DNA of 15,266 nucleotides from JBAVQS01 sp049694275 (GCA_049694275.1 JBAVQS010000181.1:1-15266), one strand, 5' to 3'; shown: positions 7,291 through 14,504, counted from the stretch's first letter. Numbers and translations: made by a program. The notes: generated by a model from the sequence alone, not told the origin.

Positions 7291-8505
7291 TCAATCCAGC
7301 CGCCGGATTGTGGGGTGAAGCAGGCCCAACGCCATCACCAACACGGTGAGCAGGCCGCCGGCGAGGCAGACGAGGGGCGCGCCCCACTGCTCGGTCGTCC
7401 ACCCCGCAACGGCAAAGCCGACCGGCAGCAGACCGTACGAGCCGAGCGCGTCAATGCTGGCGACGCGGCCCAGCGCCGCACGCGGGACCATCTCTTGTAG
7501 CGAAGAGGTCCAGATAATGCTGAAGGCTTCAAGCGCCACGCCATTGACAAGCGCGGCGAGCGCCATGACCCAAAAGGGCGGATGGAGACCGATCACCGCC
7601 ATCATCAGCCCGGCCACGGCGATTCCGCCATAGCCGACGAGCCCCCGGCGGCGGATGCGGTGCATGCGCCCGAACCAGACCCCGCCCAGCACATACCCCA
7701 TCGCAAAAATCGCATACAGCAGGCCGAGGCCGTTGACATCCTCTTTGCCATCGCCGCCGAACAAAAAGGGGATGGCGACATTATAGGGTCCGGCGAGCGA
7801 GACATTGGTAAAGGCCGCCAGCGTAATCGTGAGCCACAGCCAGGGCGCGCCCAGCACAATCCGGACCCCTTCGCGCAAATCGGCCAGGATGCTCCCCTGC
7901 GCCGGCGCGGCCTGCCCCGGCGCGGAGGATTGACGCCAGAGGGGCAAGAGGAGCAGGGTCGAGATAAAGAAAGAGAGCGCATTGAGCGCAAAGGCCAGCG
8001 GGGTGCCGCCCAGGGCGACGAGACCGGCGCCGAGTGCAGGGCCGAGGATGCGGCCAATCTGGGTGCTGATGGAGGTGAGGGAATTGGCGCTCGTCAGGTC
8101 CTGCACCGGCACGAGCTCGGGCACGAGCGCGGTATAGGCCGGCTGGAAAAATGCGTCCACGAACCCAAAGACCAGGCTCGCCACATAGATGTGCCACACC
8201 TCCAGCGCATCCTGCCAGGCCAACCACGCCACGGCGGCCACGACGATCCCCCGCAACAGGTCCGACCAGAGCATCAGGCGCATGCGGGGGAAACGATCGA
8301 CCGCCAGCCCGCCGACGAGGAGAAAGAGCAGCATTGGCGACATGGCAATGATGAGGACCGTCCCCATCACCGCGGCCGAGCCGGTTTTTTGCAGGACCCA
8401 CCAGGCGAGCGCGATCTGATAGACAAAATCCCCGATGCGCGAGAGCGTCTGCCCGCTCCAGAGCAGGGTAAAGGGGAGATGGCGCAGCGAACGGAATAGA
8501 GCCAT
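7291..8505 (-). CDS. MFS transporter (EntS/MFS_3-like exporter)
   Basis: A 404-residue, very hydrophobic inner-membrane protein with about 12 predicted helices. It has the MFS motif A between helices 2 and 3 (GGLAVDRFPRMR, about residues 65-76) and an ELVPVQDLTSANSLTSIS...RILGPALGAGL stretch (about 130-165) typical of the MFS_3/EntS-like drug or siderophore exporter group. It is probably a proton-coupled exporter of a small molecule of unknown identity. I chose the ATG at 8503-8505 because its first base is the last base of the upstream cyclase gene's stop codon (TGATG overlap), the common layout for translational coupling. A start at 8571 would add 22 basic, non-family residues lying inside the cyclase gene. 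The pairing with a cyclase-family hydrolase suggests the two act on or move a shared metabolite; that is inference. Confidence 0.85.
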   Translation of the reverse strand: MALFRSLRHLPFTLLWSGQTLSRIGDFVYQIALAWWVLQKTGSAAVMGTVLIIAMSPMLLFLLVGGLAVDRFPRMRLMLWSDLLRGIVVAAVAWLAWQDALEVWHIYVASLVFGFVDAFFQPAYTALVPELVPVQDLTSANSLTSISTQIGRILGPALGAGLVALGGTPLAFALNALSFFISTLLLLPLWRQSSAPGQAAPAQGSILADLREGVRIVLGAPWLWLTITLAAFTNVSLAGPYNVAIPFLFGGDGKEDVNGLGLLYAIFAMGYVLGGVWFGRMHRIRRRGLVGYGGIAVAGLMMAVIGLHPPFWVMALAALVNGVALEAFSIIWTSSLQEMVPRAALGRVASIDALGSYGLLPVGFAVAGWTTEQWGAPLVCLAGGLLTVLVMALGLLHPTIRRLD

Positions 8506-9263
8506 CAGGGCACGAGCGCTACCACCCGCGCCGGCCCGGCGCTTGCCCCTTTGACCTTGAGCGGAAAGCACGCGACCTTGAACCCCGTGGCCGGCAGGCT
8601 CGCCAGGTTGACCAGGCGCTCAATCTGCGCATAGGGTAAATCGACCTGGTGGGCGGCCCAAAAGACGCCGGGCTGCCCGCTCTTTAACGCCGCCAGCGCC
8701 TGGCGATTGAGCGGCATATCCCATCCCCACGCATCAATCCCCATCACCCGCACCCTCCGGTCGAACAGCCAGTGCGTCGCCTCGGCCGTGACGCCGCAGC
8801 CGCGAAAGATATAGTCGGGCTGGTCGTAAAACCGGTCGCTGCCGGTGCGAACCAGCACAATGTCCAGCGGCTTGAGCGCATACCCCATCCGGTCGAGCGC
8901 CGCTTCCGCGTCGGCGACCGTCATCGGGTCCCCCTCCGCTTTGTGGGTCATGTCCAGCACAACGCCGTCATTGAAAAACCATTCCAGCGGCAGTTCGTCA
9001 ATCGTCTGTGCGCGCTCCCCCTGAATCACGCTGTTGTAATGCCAGGGCGCATCCACATGGGTCGTATCGTGCGTGCCGAGGCGCGTGATGGTTTCCGTCG
9101 CCCACCCCTCCTCGTTCCGAAAAAGGGAGGGGGGCACTTGCAAGAGCTGCTTGGCCTGCGCCGCGCCGGCGGCGTGGGAATGATAGGCAATCTCGGTCCG
9201 CAGAAAGGGCAGCGTCGCTTCCGAGCTGGATTCAACAAAGGCAGATAGGTCGACGAATGACAT
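8505..9263 (-). CDS. Cyclase family metal hydrolase (kynurenine formamidase-like)
   Basis: A 252-residue cytosolic protein of the cyclase family (PF04199, which includes the KynB-type kynurenine formamidase and isatin hydrolase). The signature is at residues 64-75, THDTTHVDAPWH: His65, His69, Asp71 and His75 match the metal-binding HxGTHxDxPxH pattern, with D-T in place of the usual glycine spacing residues. Further family blocks are DGVVLDMTHK (99-108), DIVLVRTGSDRFY (134-146), VMGIDAWGWD (173-182), and a C-terminal GFKVACFPLKVKGASAGPARVVAL. The family hydrolyses amide bonds with a metal-activated water; no tryptophan-degradation genes are in the window, so kynurenine formamidase activity is not supported. 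GGGAGGA lies 8 nt before the ATG. It overlaps the downstream MFS gene by one base. A truncated Uma2 remnant ends 24 bp upstream. Confidence 0.88.
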   Translation of the reverse strand: MSFVDLSAFVESSSEATLPFLRTEIAYHSHAAGAAQAKQLLQVPPSLFRNEEGWATETITRLGTHDTTHVDAPWHYNSVIQGERAQTIDELPLEWFFNDGVVLDMTHKAEGDPMTVADAEAALDRMGYALKPLDIVLVRTGSDRFYDQPDYIFRGCGVTAEATHWLFDRRVRVMGIDAWGWDMPLNRQALAALKSGQPGVFWAAHQVDLPYAQIERLVNLASLPATGFKVACFPLKVKGASAGPARVVALVP

Positions 9264-9287
9264 GAAACAGATCCTCCCGTGCGCTCT

Positions 9288-9581
9288 CTATTCAAAGATT
9301 TCCTTGACCGGCGCGCTGAGACCCGGCAGCACATCGCCGCCGTCGAGTGTCTCTTGCGCAGTCAGAATGCGAACCGCGGAACGCGAGCGATAGACGGTGA
9401 CCGTTTGCGACTCGGGGTATACGATCCAGACAAGGCGCGTTCCCGCATTGAGATATTCTGTCACCTTGGAATGGACCTCGCGTGCGGTGTCGCCCGGTGA
9501 GACAACCTCAACGGCCAGATCAGGCGCAAAGGGGAGAAACCCCTCTGCGTCTCGACCGCCATACGCCCCTCGGGCGTAATT
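9288..9581 (-). pseudogene. 5'-truncated Uma2 (DUF820) endonuclease remnant
   Basis: The minus strand is open for 97 codons, from just after a TAG (minus strand, 9582-9584) to a TAG at 9288-9290, with no ATG. The translation contains EGFLPFAPDLAVEVVSPGD, SKVTEYLNAGTRLVWIVYP and VLPGLSAPVKEIFE, which is the C-terminal half of Uma2/DUF820 proteins (restriction-endonuclease-like fold). The catalytic-type PDLAVEV and the K of SKVTEYL are still there, but about 90 N-terminal residues are missing relative to the usual length of about 190. The sequence before it does not contain the missing half in any frame I could read; it is the promoter and leader of the divergent TIR gene. The break therefore looks like a deletion or insertion junction near 9582. 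Function of the parent family is not settled. Confidence 0.75.
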
Positions 9582-9634
9582 CTACCATAGAACAAGCCTG
9601 CCCGGGCGTGCGATCAGAGCATTTCAACTCTCCG

Positions 9635-9663
9635 TTGACACCCACCCCCATCCCCCCTATACT
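9635..9663 (+). promoter_or_regulatory. Strong sigma70-type promoter of the TIR gene
   Basis: TTGACA at 9635-9640 is a perfect -35 and TATACT at 9658-9663 a 5-of-6 -10, separated by exactly 17 bp. The spacer is unusually C-rich. It points towards the pentapeptide-TIR gene and predicts a leader of roughly 100 nt before its ATG at 9773. Confidence 0.75.
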
Positions 9664-9712
9664 ATCCCCGCGCACCTATGTGGGGCGAACGGCTCGCTCG
9701 CCTGTTGCCCCT

Positions 9713-9745
9713 ATTCGTTATTCGTTTATTCGTTCAAGATTCGTT
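9713..9745 (+). repeat. Four ATTCGTT repeats in the TIR leader
   Basis: ATTCGTT occurs four times, at 9713-9719, 9720-9726, 9728-9734 and 9739-9745, in a short stretch between the promoter and the ribosome binding site. The copies are in the same orientation and nearly contiguous. They could be a binding site for a repressor or a regulatory leader, or simple tandem-repeat noise. Confidence 0.5.
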
Positions 9746-9772
9746 GACGCCCCTATCCCCAAGGAGGCACCT

Positions 9773-10906
9773 ATGGCAGATGCAGATCAGCTTGCGCTGC
9801 TCCGAAAATGCAATGACGCCTACGATATCACCCAGTGGAATGATTGGCTAAAGGCCACGCGGAAAAAGGATCCCAACTTTATCCCAGACCTTGCCAGTGT
9901 GAACCTTGCTAGTGCGAGGCTCTCCGGTGCGGATCTTTCTAGAACAGACCTTGGAGGTGTGAACCTCAACCACGCGGTCCTTATTGCTGCAAACCTAAGC
10001 GGTGCGAGTCTTTACGAGGCGGACCTCCGAAACGCGAACCTCAATAGCGCAGATCTCGGATGGGCGAACCTCAAGAGGGCAAAACTCGAGAGGGCGAATC
10101 TGTCCGGGGCGGATCTCCATAATGCAACCCTAGAAGAGCAAGACCTACGACGCGCCGACCTCCGTACGGTGAACCTGCACAGGGCAAACCTCAGAGGGGC
10201 GGATGTCTCCGGGGCCGATCTCGATCAGACAATGTTTACCGATCTGGATCTTAGCCAAGTCATAGGACTTGAGAAGGTAAATCATCTTGGTCCATCGTGC
10301 ATCGACTATAGCACCTTTTACAAATCCCACGGTAACATCCCCGAAGCCTTTTTGCGTGGATGTGGTGTACCGGATGAGCTCATTACCTTCGTGCGCCATC
10401 AAATCGGCTCGGCGAAAGCGGTCGAATTTTACTCTGCCTTTATCAGCTATTCGAGCAAGGATGCGGAGTTTGTCAGGCGGCTGCACGCCGATCTGCAAGC
10501 CAACCATGTGCGCGTCTGGTTTGCGCCGGAAGATCTGGAAATCGGCCAACCGATCATGGCCGGTATCGATGCGGCGATTCGCAGCTATGACAAGCTCATG
10601 GTGATTCTATCCCAGAACTCCATCCACAGCGAGTGGGTCAATTTTGAAGTGACGAACGCCATTGACCGCGAGCTCAAGCAAAAACGCCGCGCCCTTTTTC
10701 CCATTCGTATCGACGACAACATCCTGCGCTTGAATGAGGCGCTGGCGCGTGACACGGATCCGGAGCGACATGAGCAATACAGTTGGGTCAATCAGGTCTG
10801 CCAGCGGCACATTGGGGATTTTACGCAGTGGAAAGAGCGCGACGAATATGAGAAAGCCTTCGCCCGCCTCCTGCGCGACCTCCAAGCTAAAGACCCGCCA
10901 CTATAG
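9773..10906 (+). CDS. Pentapeptide-repeat / TIR domain fusion protein
   Basis: A 377-residue protein. Residues about 36-160 are a pentapeptide-repeat stretch of A(D/N)LxxA units (about 20-25 copies), a right-handed beta-helix. A linker with IGLEKVNHLGPS...GNIPEAFLRGCGVPDELI (164-204) is characteristic of this architecture in multicellular or filamentous bacteria. Residues about 219-345 form a TIR domain, starting FYSAFISYSSKDAEF (219-233) and with RVWFAPEDLEIGQP (247-260). The SEWVNFEV block (286-293) places Glu292 at the site of the catalytic glutamate of TIR NADases. NAD+ cleavage or signalling in phage defence is possible but unproven. The start is the ATG at 9773, preceded by AAGGAGG; the open frame extends 97 codons upstream, but that part is the promoter and leader. 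It is a single-gene unit with its own promoter, next to a broken Uma2 gene. No partner effector is adjacent. Confidence 0.85.
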   Translation: MADADQLALLRKCNDAYDITQWNDWLKATRKKDPNFIPDLASVNLASARLSGADLSRTDLGGVNLNHAVLIAANLSGASLYEADLRNANLNSADLGWANLKRAKLERANLSGADLHNATLEEQDLRRADLRTVNLHRANLRGADVSGADLDQTMFTDLDLSQVIGLEKVNHLGPSCIDYSTFYKSHGNIPEAFLRGCGVPDELITFVRHQIGSAKAVEFYSAFISYSSKDAEFVRRLHADLQANHVRVWFAPEDLEIGQPIMAGIDAAIRSYDKLMVILSQNSIHSEWVNFEVTNAIDRELKQKRRALFPIRIDDNILRLNEALARDTDPERHEQYSWVNQVCQRHIGDFTQWKERDEYEKAFARLLRDLQAKDPPL

Positions 10907-10970
10907 CCCCGCGCCCCGCGTCCCCCTTGCCCTCGGCTATCCAACCACGCCGCGCCCATCCGTTTATGGA

Positions 10971-10989
10971 CCCTCGGCGCTTTCGAGGG
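10971..10989 (+). terminator. Possible weak terminator after the TIR gene
   Basis: A 6-bp inverted repeat (CCCTCG at 10971-10976, CGAGGG at 10984-10989) with a 7-nt loop, 65 bp after the TIR stop. It is followed by a pyrimidine-rich stretch but not a clean T run, so terminator function is doubtful. Confidence 0.3.
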
Positions 10990-11005
10990 CCGTTGTCTCT
11001 ATCTG

Positions 11006-11056
11006 TTGACACCCTTCTGTCAAGCGAGAATGGAAACGCCGTGAGCGTGCTATAAT
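11006..11056 (+). promoter_or_regulatory. Orphan promoter with upstream inverted repeat
   Basis: TATAAT at 11051-11056 is preceded by TGC, giving an extended -10 (TG-n-TATAAT). About 28 bp upstream of it is the perfect inverted repeat TTGACA-CCCTTC-TGTCAA (11006-11023), whose left arm also matches a -35 hexamer but is too far (39 bp) from the -10 to pair with it. No plus-strand gene follows before the convergent lipoprotein gene ending at 11196, so it may drive a short untranslated transcript, or be a relic. The gap at 10907-11195 holds nothing else that I can name. Confidence 0.4.
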
Positions 11057-11195
11057 CGAATCCTGCGGCAAGATACAGGCGTGTCAATTTTGAAATGGGC
11101 GCGACATGACGCGAAATGCGCGCTCGAATTCGATCCCGATGTGTGCGCTACGTCATCATCCGGGCGAACCCGCTCCCGTGCACAGGTAAAGAGGG

Positions 11196-11822
11196 TCAAG
11201 CAACCCCAATCAAAATAGTGCCGCTAACTTTCCAGATTCCGTTCTCTCTTTGCAGGAATAGCATTCTTAACTTGCCGCAAGTCGCGCCACAGCTACAACT
11301 TTCATAGATAAGCGCCTGAGTGTGCTCGTAATTCAAGCCAGGTCTCGAAAGAAGTATCGTGCCCAGGGAATCGGGAAAACGCACACGAAACCGCTGCCAC
11401 CTCTCAAGAGGCTGACTCTGGAAAGTGTTTTCCCATTCCTGTTTGGTTATAAAATGATAGCCTAATGCCAGCGCAGGATTATGGCTTAATTGATCCGGCC
11501 TGGCGTTGATCTCTTTATAATCATCGACGGCCGCAGCCACCCTCCCCAGGCCCCCCCTCTCGTACATCCAGTCCTCTATCGGAAAAGCCCACGTTTCGTC
11601 ATGAATCAGCCAGTACTTGTCTCGCTCTCCCCCACAATCCTGCGCAGCAATGGCAACAGGGTAGATTGCGGATTCGGCCGCCTCTCTGCTTTCCAAGGTA
11701 GCCGTAGGGAGAACAGCCGTTGGCTGGCTCGTAGGAATTACAGTAGCTACAGTAACGGGGGTACTCTGACAGGCCGCAAGAACAAACAGCAGTGAAACGA
11801 GCATTGCTTGAGAGAAACGCAT
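11196..11822 (-). CDS. Lipoprotein of unknown function
   Basis: A 208-residue protein with a lipoprotein signal: MRFSQAM, then a hydrophobic LVSLLFVL core, and the lipobox LAAC with the lipidated Cys18. I chose the ATG at 11820-11822 because GGAGG lies 5 nt before it; an in-frame ATG at 11834 would put four extra residues inside that ribosome binding site. A short Thr/Pro/Val-rich spacer (about 20-45) follows, then a folded region (about 50-208) rich in aromatic and charged residues (DKYWLIHDETWAFPIEDWMYERGG). The end carries a Cys cluster, CSCGATCGK, next to a FLQRENGIWKVSG stretch. I do not recognise a family. It faces the GIY-YIG gene divergently (151 bp apart) and the TIR gene convergently, so it is probably transcribed alone. 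Confidence 0.75.
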   Translation of the reverse strand: MRFSQAMLVSLLFVLAACQSTPVTVATVIPTSQPTAVLPTATLESREAAESAIYPVAIAAQDCGGERDKYWLIHDETWAFPIEDWMYERGGLGRVAAAVDDYKEINARPDQLSHNPALALGYHFITKQEWENTFQSQPLERWQRFRVRFPDSLGTILLSRPGLNYEHTQALIYESCSCGATCGKLRMLFLQRENGIWKVSGTILIGVA

Positions 11823-11882
11823 CTTGTCCTCCATTCATGATGTGCGTGTAACATCCCTACTGCGCTATCCGCGCAAAGCATT

Positions 11883-11911
11883 TTATCACTTGGTCAGCCA
11901 TATGCTATAAT
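11883..11911 (+). promoter_or_regulatory. Extended -10 promoter of the GIY-YIG gene
   Basis: TATAAT at 11906-11911 with an upstream TGC (extended -10) and TTATCA at 11883-11888 as a 4-of-6 -35, spaced 17 bp. It lies 62 bp before the ATG at 11974. It is in the 151-bp gap between the divergent lipoprotein and GIY-YIG genes. Confidence 0.65.
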
Positions 11912-11973
11912 CGCGCCACAGCGCGATCACAGAAAGATGAAACGGATGCCAGGCAGAGAAAAGGAAAATCGGG

Positions 11974-12342
11974 ATGAAAAGTAGACAGGACCTCAAGCGC
12001 GAATACCAGGAACGACCGAAACCGGCCGGCGTTTTTCAGGTCAAGAATACAGTGAACGGCAAGGTGCTGCTCGGCAGCAGCAAGAACCTGGAGGGGCCGT
12101 TGAACAGTCACCGGTTCATGCTGAAAATCGGCCATCACGAGAATAAGGCGCTGCAAAAGGATTGGAACGAATACGGCGAGGACAAGTTCGTGTTTGAAAT
12201 CCTCGAGACCGTCGCGGGGCGCGATGCCCCGAATTTCAACCTGGACGACGAACTGACGCTGCTCGAAGAGCTCTGGCTGGAGAAACTGCAACCCTTTGGC
12301 GAGCGCGGCTATAACACCGAGCGCAAGATCCGGCAGGTATGA
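11974..12342 (+). CDS. GIY-YIG nuclease-like protein lacking signature tyrosines
   Basis: A 122-residue protein with the architecture of small GIY-YIG family proteins: GVFQVKNTVNGKVLLGSSKNL (residues 19-39) lines up with the GIY(x10-11)YIG core, followed by an Arg in a helix (SHR, 45-47), FVFEIL (72-77), and the C-terminal EELWLEKLQPFGERGYN (98-114) with Glu and Asn seen in this group. The first tyrosine is Phe21 and the second is Leu32, so both signature tyrosines are missing. The family cuts DNA in repair, recombination or homing; whether this copy is active is open. It has its own promoter, an RBS-like AAAGGA and a terminator, so it is a single-gene unit. Nothing next to it (intron, restriction or transposase gene) hints at its partner. 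The open frame before this start is in another frame. Confidence 0.75.
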   Translation: MKSRQDLKREYQERPKPAGVFQVKNTVNGKVLLGSSKNLEGPLNSHRFMLKIGHHENKALQKDWNEYGEDKFVFEILETVAGRDAPNFNLDDELTLLEELWLEKLQPFGERGYNTERKIRQV

Positions 12343-12349
12343 CAAAAGG

Positions 12350-12382
12350 GAATCCCCCGGTAGAGCCGGGGGATTCCTCTTT
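12350..12382. terminator. Bidirectional intrinsic terminator
   Basis: A perfect 11-bp stem (GAATCCCCCGG at 12350-12360 with CCGGGGGATTC at 12366-12376) and a 5-nt loop. A T-rich tail (CTCTTTGG) follows on the plus strand and TTTTG follows on the minus strand. It lies 8 bp after the GIY-YIG stop and 25 bp after the end of the convergent respiratory operon, so it probably ends both. Confidence 0.85.
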
Positions 12383-12400
12383 GGTCCTATCCTTTTTGGC

Positions 12401-14452
12401 TTATGCGGGTTGCTTGTTGTCCAGCAGCGCTTCGGCCACGAGCTCGGCAATATCCTTGCGCGTGACCTGCTCGTCCACGCCCTTGGCCTTGGCACCGTCG
12501 TCGAGCATCGCCATGCAGAAGGGGCAGGCCGAAGCGACAGTTTTGGCCTGCACGTCGAGCACGTCCTGAATGCGAAGCTGGTTGATGCGCGTGCCGGTGT
12601 TCTCTTCGAGCCACATCCGGCCGCCGCCCCCGCCGCAGCAGAGACCGTTGTTGCGCGAGCGCGCCATCTCGACATAGTGGCCGTCTGCGCCGAGCGCCGT
12701 TAATATCTCGCGCTGCGGGTCATAGATGCCGTTGTAGCGACCCAGGTAGCACGAATCGTGATAGGTGATCCTGGCCTGGACCGCCGGGCGGACCTTGATG
12801 CGCGCCTGGACGAGCAGTTCTTGAATGTACTGCGCGTGATGGACGACCTGGAACTGCCCCTCGAACTGCGGATACTCGTTCTTGAGCGTGTTGAGACAGT
12901 GCGGGCACTGGGTGAGAATCCGCTTGAATTTCAGCGCCTTCAAATTCTCGACGTTCTCCATCGTCGCCATCTGGTAGAGGTACTCGTTCCCGAGCCGCCG
13001 CGCCGATTCGCAGTTGCAGCGCTCTTCCTGCATGATGGCGAAGGGGACCTGCGCATTTTGCAAAATCCTGATCATGGCGCGCGTGATCTTTTGATTGCGC
13101 TGGTCGTACGCCCCCGCGCACCCGACCCAGTAGAGAATCTCGTATTCCTTGTCCGGCTCGGCAAACTCGACGCCGAGGTCCTTGATGGCATCCCAGCGCG
13201 CGGCGCGCGGGAGGCCATAGGGATTCCCCTGGCGCTCCATCGAGTCCATCGTCTTGTTCGACGGCGGCTGGGGCGCGCCTTCGCTCAGCGTCAGGTAGCG
13301 GCGCATGTCGAGGATGGCGTCCAGTTGGTTGATGCCGACCGGGCACGCTTCGACGCACTGCATGCAGGTGGTGCAGTCCCACAGCTCTTGCGGGTTGATC
13401 GTCTCCCCGACCAGCGTTTTCGGCTCGGCCGTCAGATGCCGGCCGTACTCGTTGAGCTTGACCTCGATCATTTTCGGCGAGAGGGCCTTGAACGTCAGCG
13501 AGGCGGGACAGCGCGCCTGGCAGCGCCCGCAGCGCGTGCAGGCGTCGAAATCCATCAGCCGCTTCCAGCTAAACTCTTCAAACTTGCCCACGCCGAACGT
13601 CTCTTGCTCTTCAATGTTCTGAATCGCGGGAATGGCATTGGGCGGCGTGAGCGGCTTGAAGAGGGTGTTGGTGCTGCTGGCAAAGATGTGAAAGAATTTG
13701 GTATACGGCAAATAGACGATCCAGCACAGGGTGACACCCGCGTGCAGCAGCCAGACGCCGAGGTGGATGGCGCTGATTGCCCCCGCGCCCAGCGGAACCC
13801 AGAGGTTCGAGAGGAGCGCGCCGAATGGCGAATAGACCATCGACGGCGGGTGCGTGGCGGCAAAGCGGAGCGATTCCAGCATAAAGCCGGTGATGACGAA
13901 AAAGGTGAACGAGCCGACTACCCAGGTGTCGTCCAGGAGGTGCATTTTGCCATCGTCATAACCCCAGAGACGGCGGGGGCGCTGGACATAGCGGATAAAG
14001 AGGGCGACGGCGAGCGAGAGGAGCGCAATGACGCCGAAAAGGTCGAGGACGGTCTTGTAAAGGAAATAGAACCCGTCCCGGAGCAGGCGCCAGCTAAAGA
14101 GCAGGCGGGTCACGTCCCAGTCGACCGTCGCCAGCGCCGTCCCGATAAACAGGATAATCATGCCCCACATCAAGCCCAGGTGCATGACGCCGGCGGGCTG
14201 GTTCTCGGTCGCGACCTTTTTCGTCGCGACGCCAAAGGTCAGGAAATTCAGGATTCGTTTGGAGAGCTGGTCGAGCTTGAATTCACCCTTGCCGCGCCGC
14301 CAGTACTGGATATGCTGTCTCCAGACGCCGTAGAAAAAGAGGGCGACGGCAACGAGGGCGAGGATATAAAGCGTGATCTGCAACCACTCGGGGATGTTCC
14401 AAAAGGTCGGGCGGCAAATCTCGCCCGGAGGACAATAGGTGTTTTCGTTCAT
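12401..14452 (-). CDS. Membrane Fe-S/CCG oxidoreductase (FadF/EMO-like)
   Basis: A 683-residue inner-membrane protein. Five hydrophobic helices (about 25-44, 90-110, 128-153, 176-198, 222-248) with conserved-looking His91, His230 and His237 suggest a NarI-like heme b membrane domain. Two [4Fe-4S] motifs follow: Cys305/308/311/315 (CTRCGRCQARCP) and Cys360/363/366/370 (CTTCMQCVEACP). Two CCG (DUF224) domains end the protein: the first with Cys445, ERCNCES (Cys479/481) and QCPHC (516/519), the second with HDSCY (Cys568), LCCGGGGG (605/606) and CPFC (643/646). This order matches bacterial FadF/YwjF and the ETF:menaquinone oxidoreductase (EMO) group, which pass electrons from a soluble carrier to the menaquinone pool; heterodisulfide reductase relatives share the CCG domains. 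GAGGA lies before the ATG. It is third in the operon after nuoI (129-bp gap). No etfAB is in the window, so the electron donor is unknown. Confidence 0.85.
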   Translation of the reverse strand: MNENTYCPPGEICRPTFWNIPEWLQITLYILALVAVALFFYGVWRQHIQYWRRGKGEFKLDQLSKRILNFLTFGVATKKVATENQPAGVMHLGLMWGMIILFIGTALATVDWDVTRLLFSWRLLRDGFYFLYKTVLDLFGVIALLSLAVALFIRYVQRPRRLWGYDDGKMHLLDDTWVVGSFTFFVITGFMLESLRFAATHPPSMVYSPFGALLSNLWVPLGAGAISAIHLGVWLLHAGVTLCWIVYLPYTKFFHIFASSTNTLFKPLTPPNAIPAIQNIEEQETFGVGKFEEFSWKRLMDFDACTRCGRCQARCPASLTFKALSPKMIEVKLNEYGRHLTAEPKTLVGETINPQELWDCTTCMQCVEACPVGINQLDAILDMRRYLTLSEGAPQPPSNKTMDSMERQGNPYGLPRAARWDAIKDLGVEFAEPDKEYEILYWVGCAGAYDQRNQKITRAMIRILQNAQVPFAIMQEERCNCESARRLGNEYLYQMATMENVENLKALKFKRILTQCPHCLNTLKNEYPQFEGQFQVVHHAQYIQELLVQARIKVRPAVQARITYHDSCYLGRYNGIYDPQREILTALGADGHYVEMARSRNNGLCCGGGGGRMWLEENTGTRINQLRIQDVLDVQAKTVASACPFCMAMLDDGAKAKGVDEQVTRKDIAELVAEALLDNKQPA

Positions 14453-14504
14453 AGGTATTCCTCGTCGATCCTATGACTGCACGAACCGGATGGGATGGCG
14501 GCAC

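Noticed and set aside
7582..8499. 305-codon open frame on the plus strand, antisense to the MFS gene
   Set aside because: It is the complement of membrane-helix codons (polar, low-complexity translation) and the MFS protein is unmistakable.
8506..8571. Earlier ATG for the MFS protein
   Set aside because: Would add 22 basic residues inside the cyclase gene; the TGATG overlap start gives a normal MFS N-terminus.
9713..9745. CRISPR-like array or plasmid iterons
   Set aside because: Repeat units are only 7 bp, nearly contiguous and without spacers; no Cas or replication gene is near.
9482..9772. N-terminal extension of the TIR protein by 97 codons
   Set aside because: The stretch contains the promoter, the repeated leader and AAGGAGG before the ATG at 9773; its translation matches no family, and it overlaps the Uma2 remnant.
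11116..11307. 63-codon plus-strand frame after the orphan promoter
   Set aside because: No RBS, no family resemblance, and it overlaps the 3' end of the lipoprotein gene on the other strand.
11823..11834. Earlier ATG for the lipoprotein
   Set aside because: Its codons contain the GGAGG ribosome binding site that serves the ATG at 11822.
12758..14476. 572-codon open frame on the plus strand, antisense to the CCG oxidoreductase gene
   Set aside because: It mirrors a clear Fe-S protein gene in high-GC DNA, where antisense frames stay open by codon bias. The translation is rich in R, E, D and A without any domain, and no promoter or RBS supports it.
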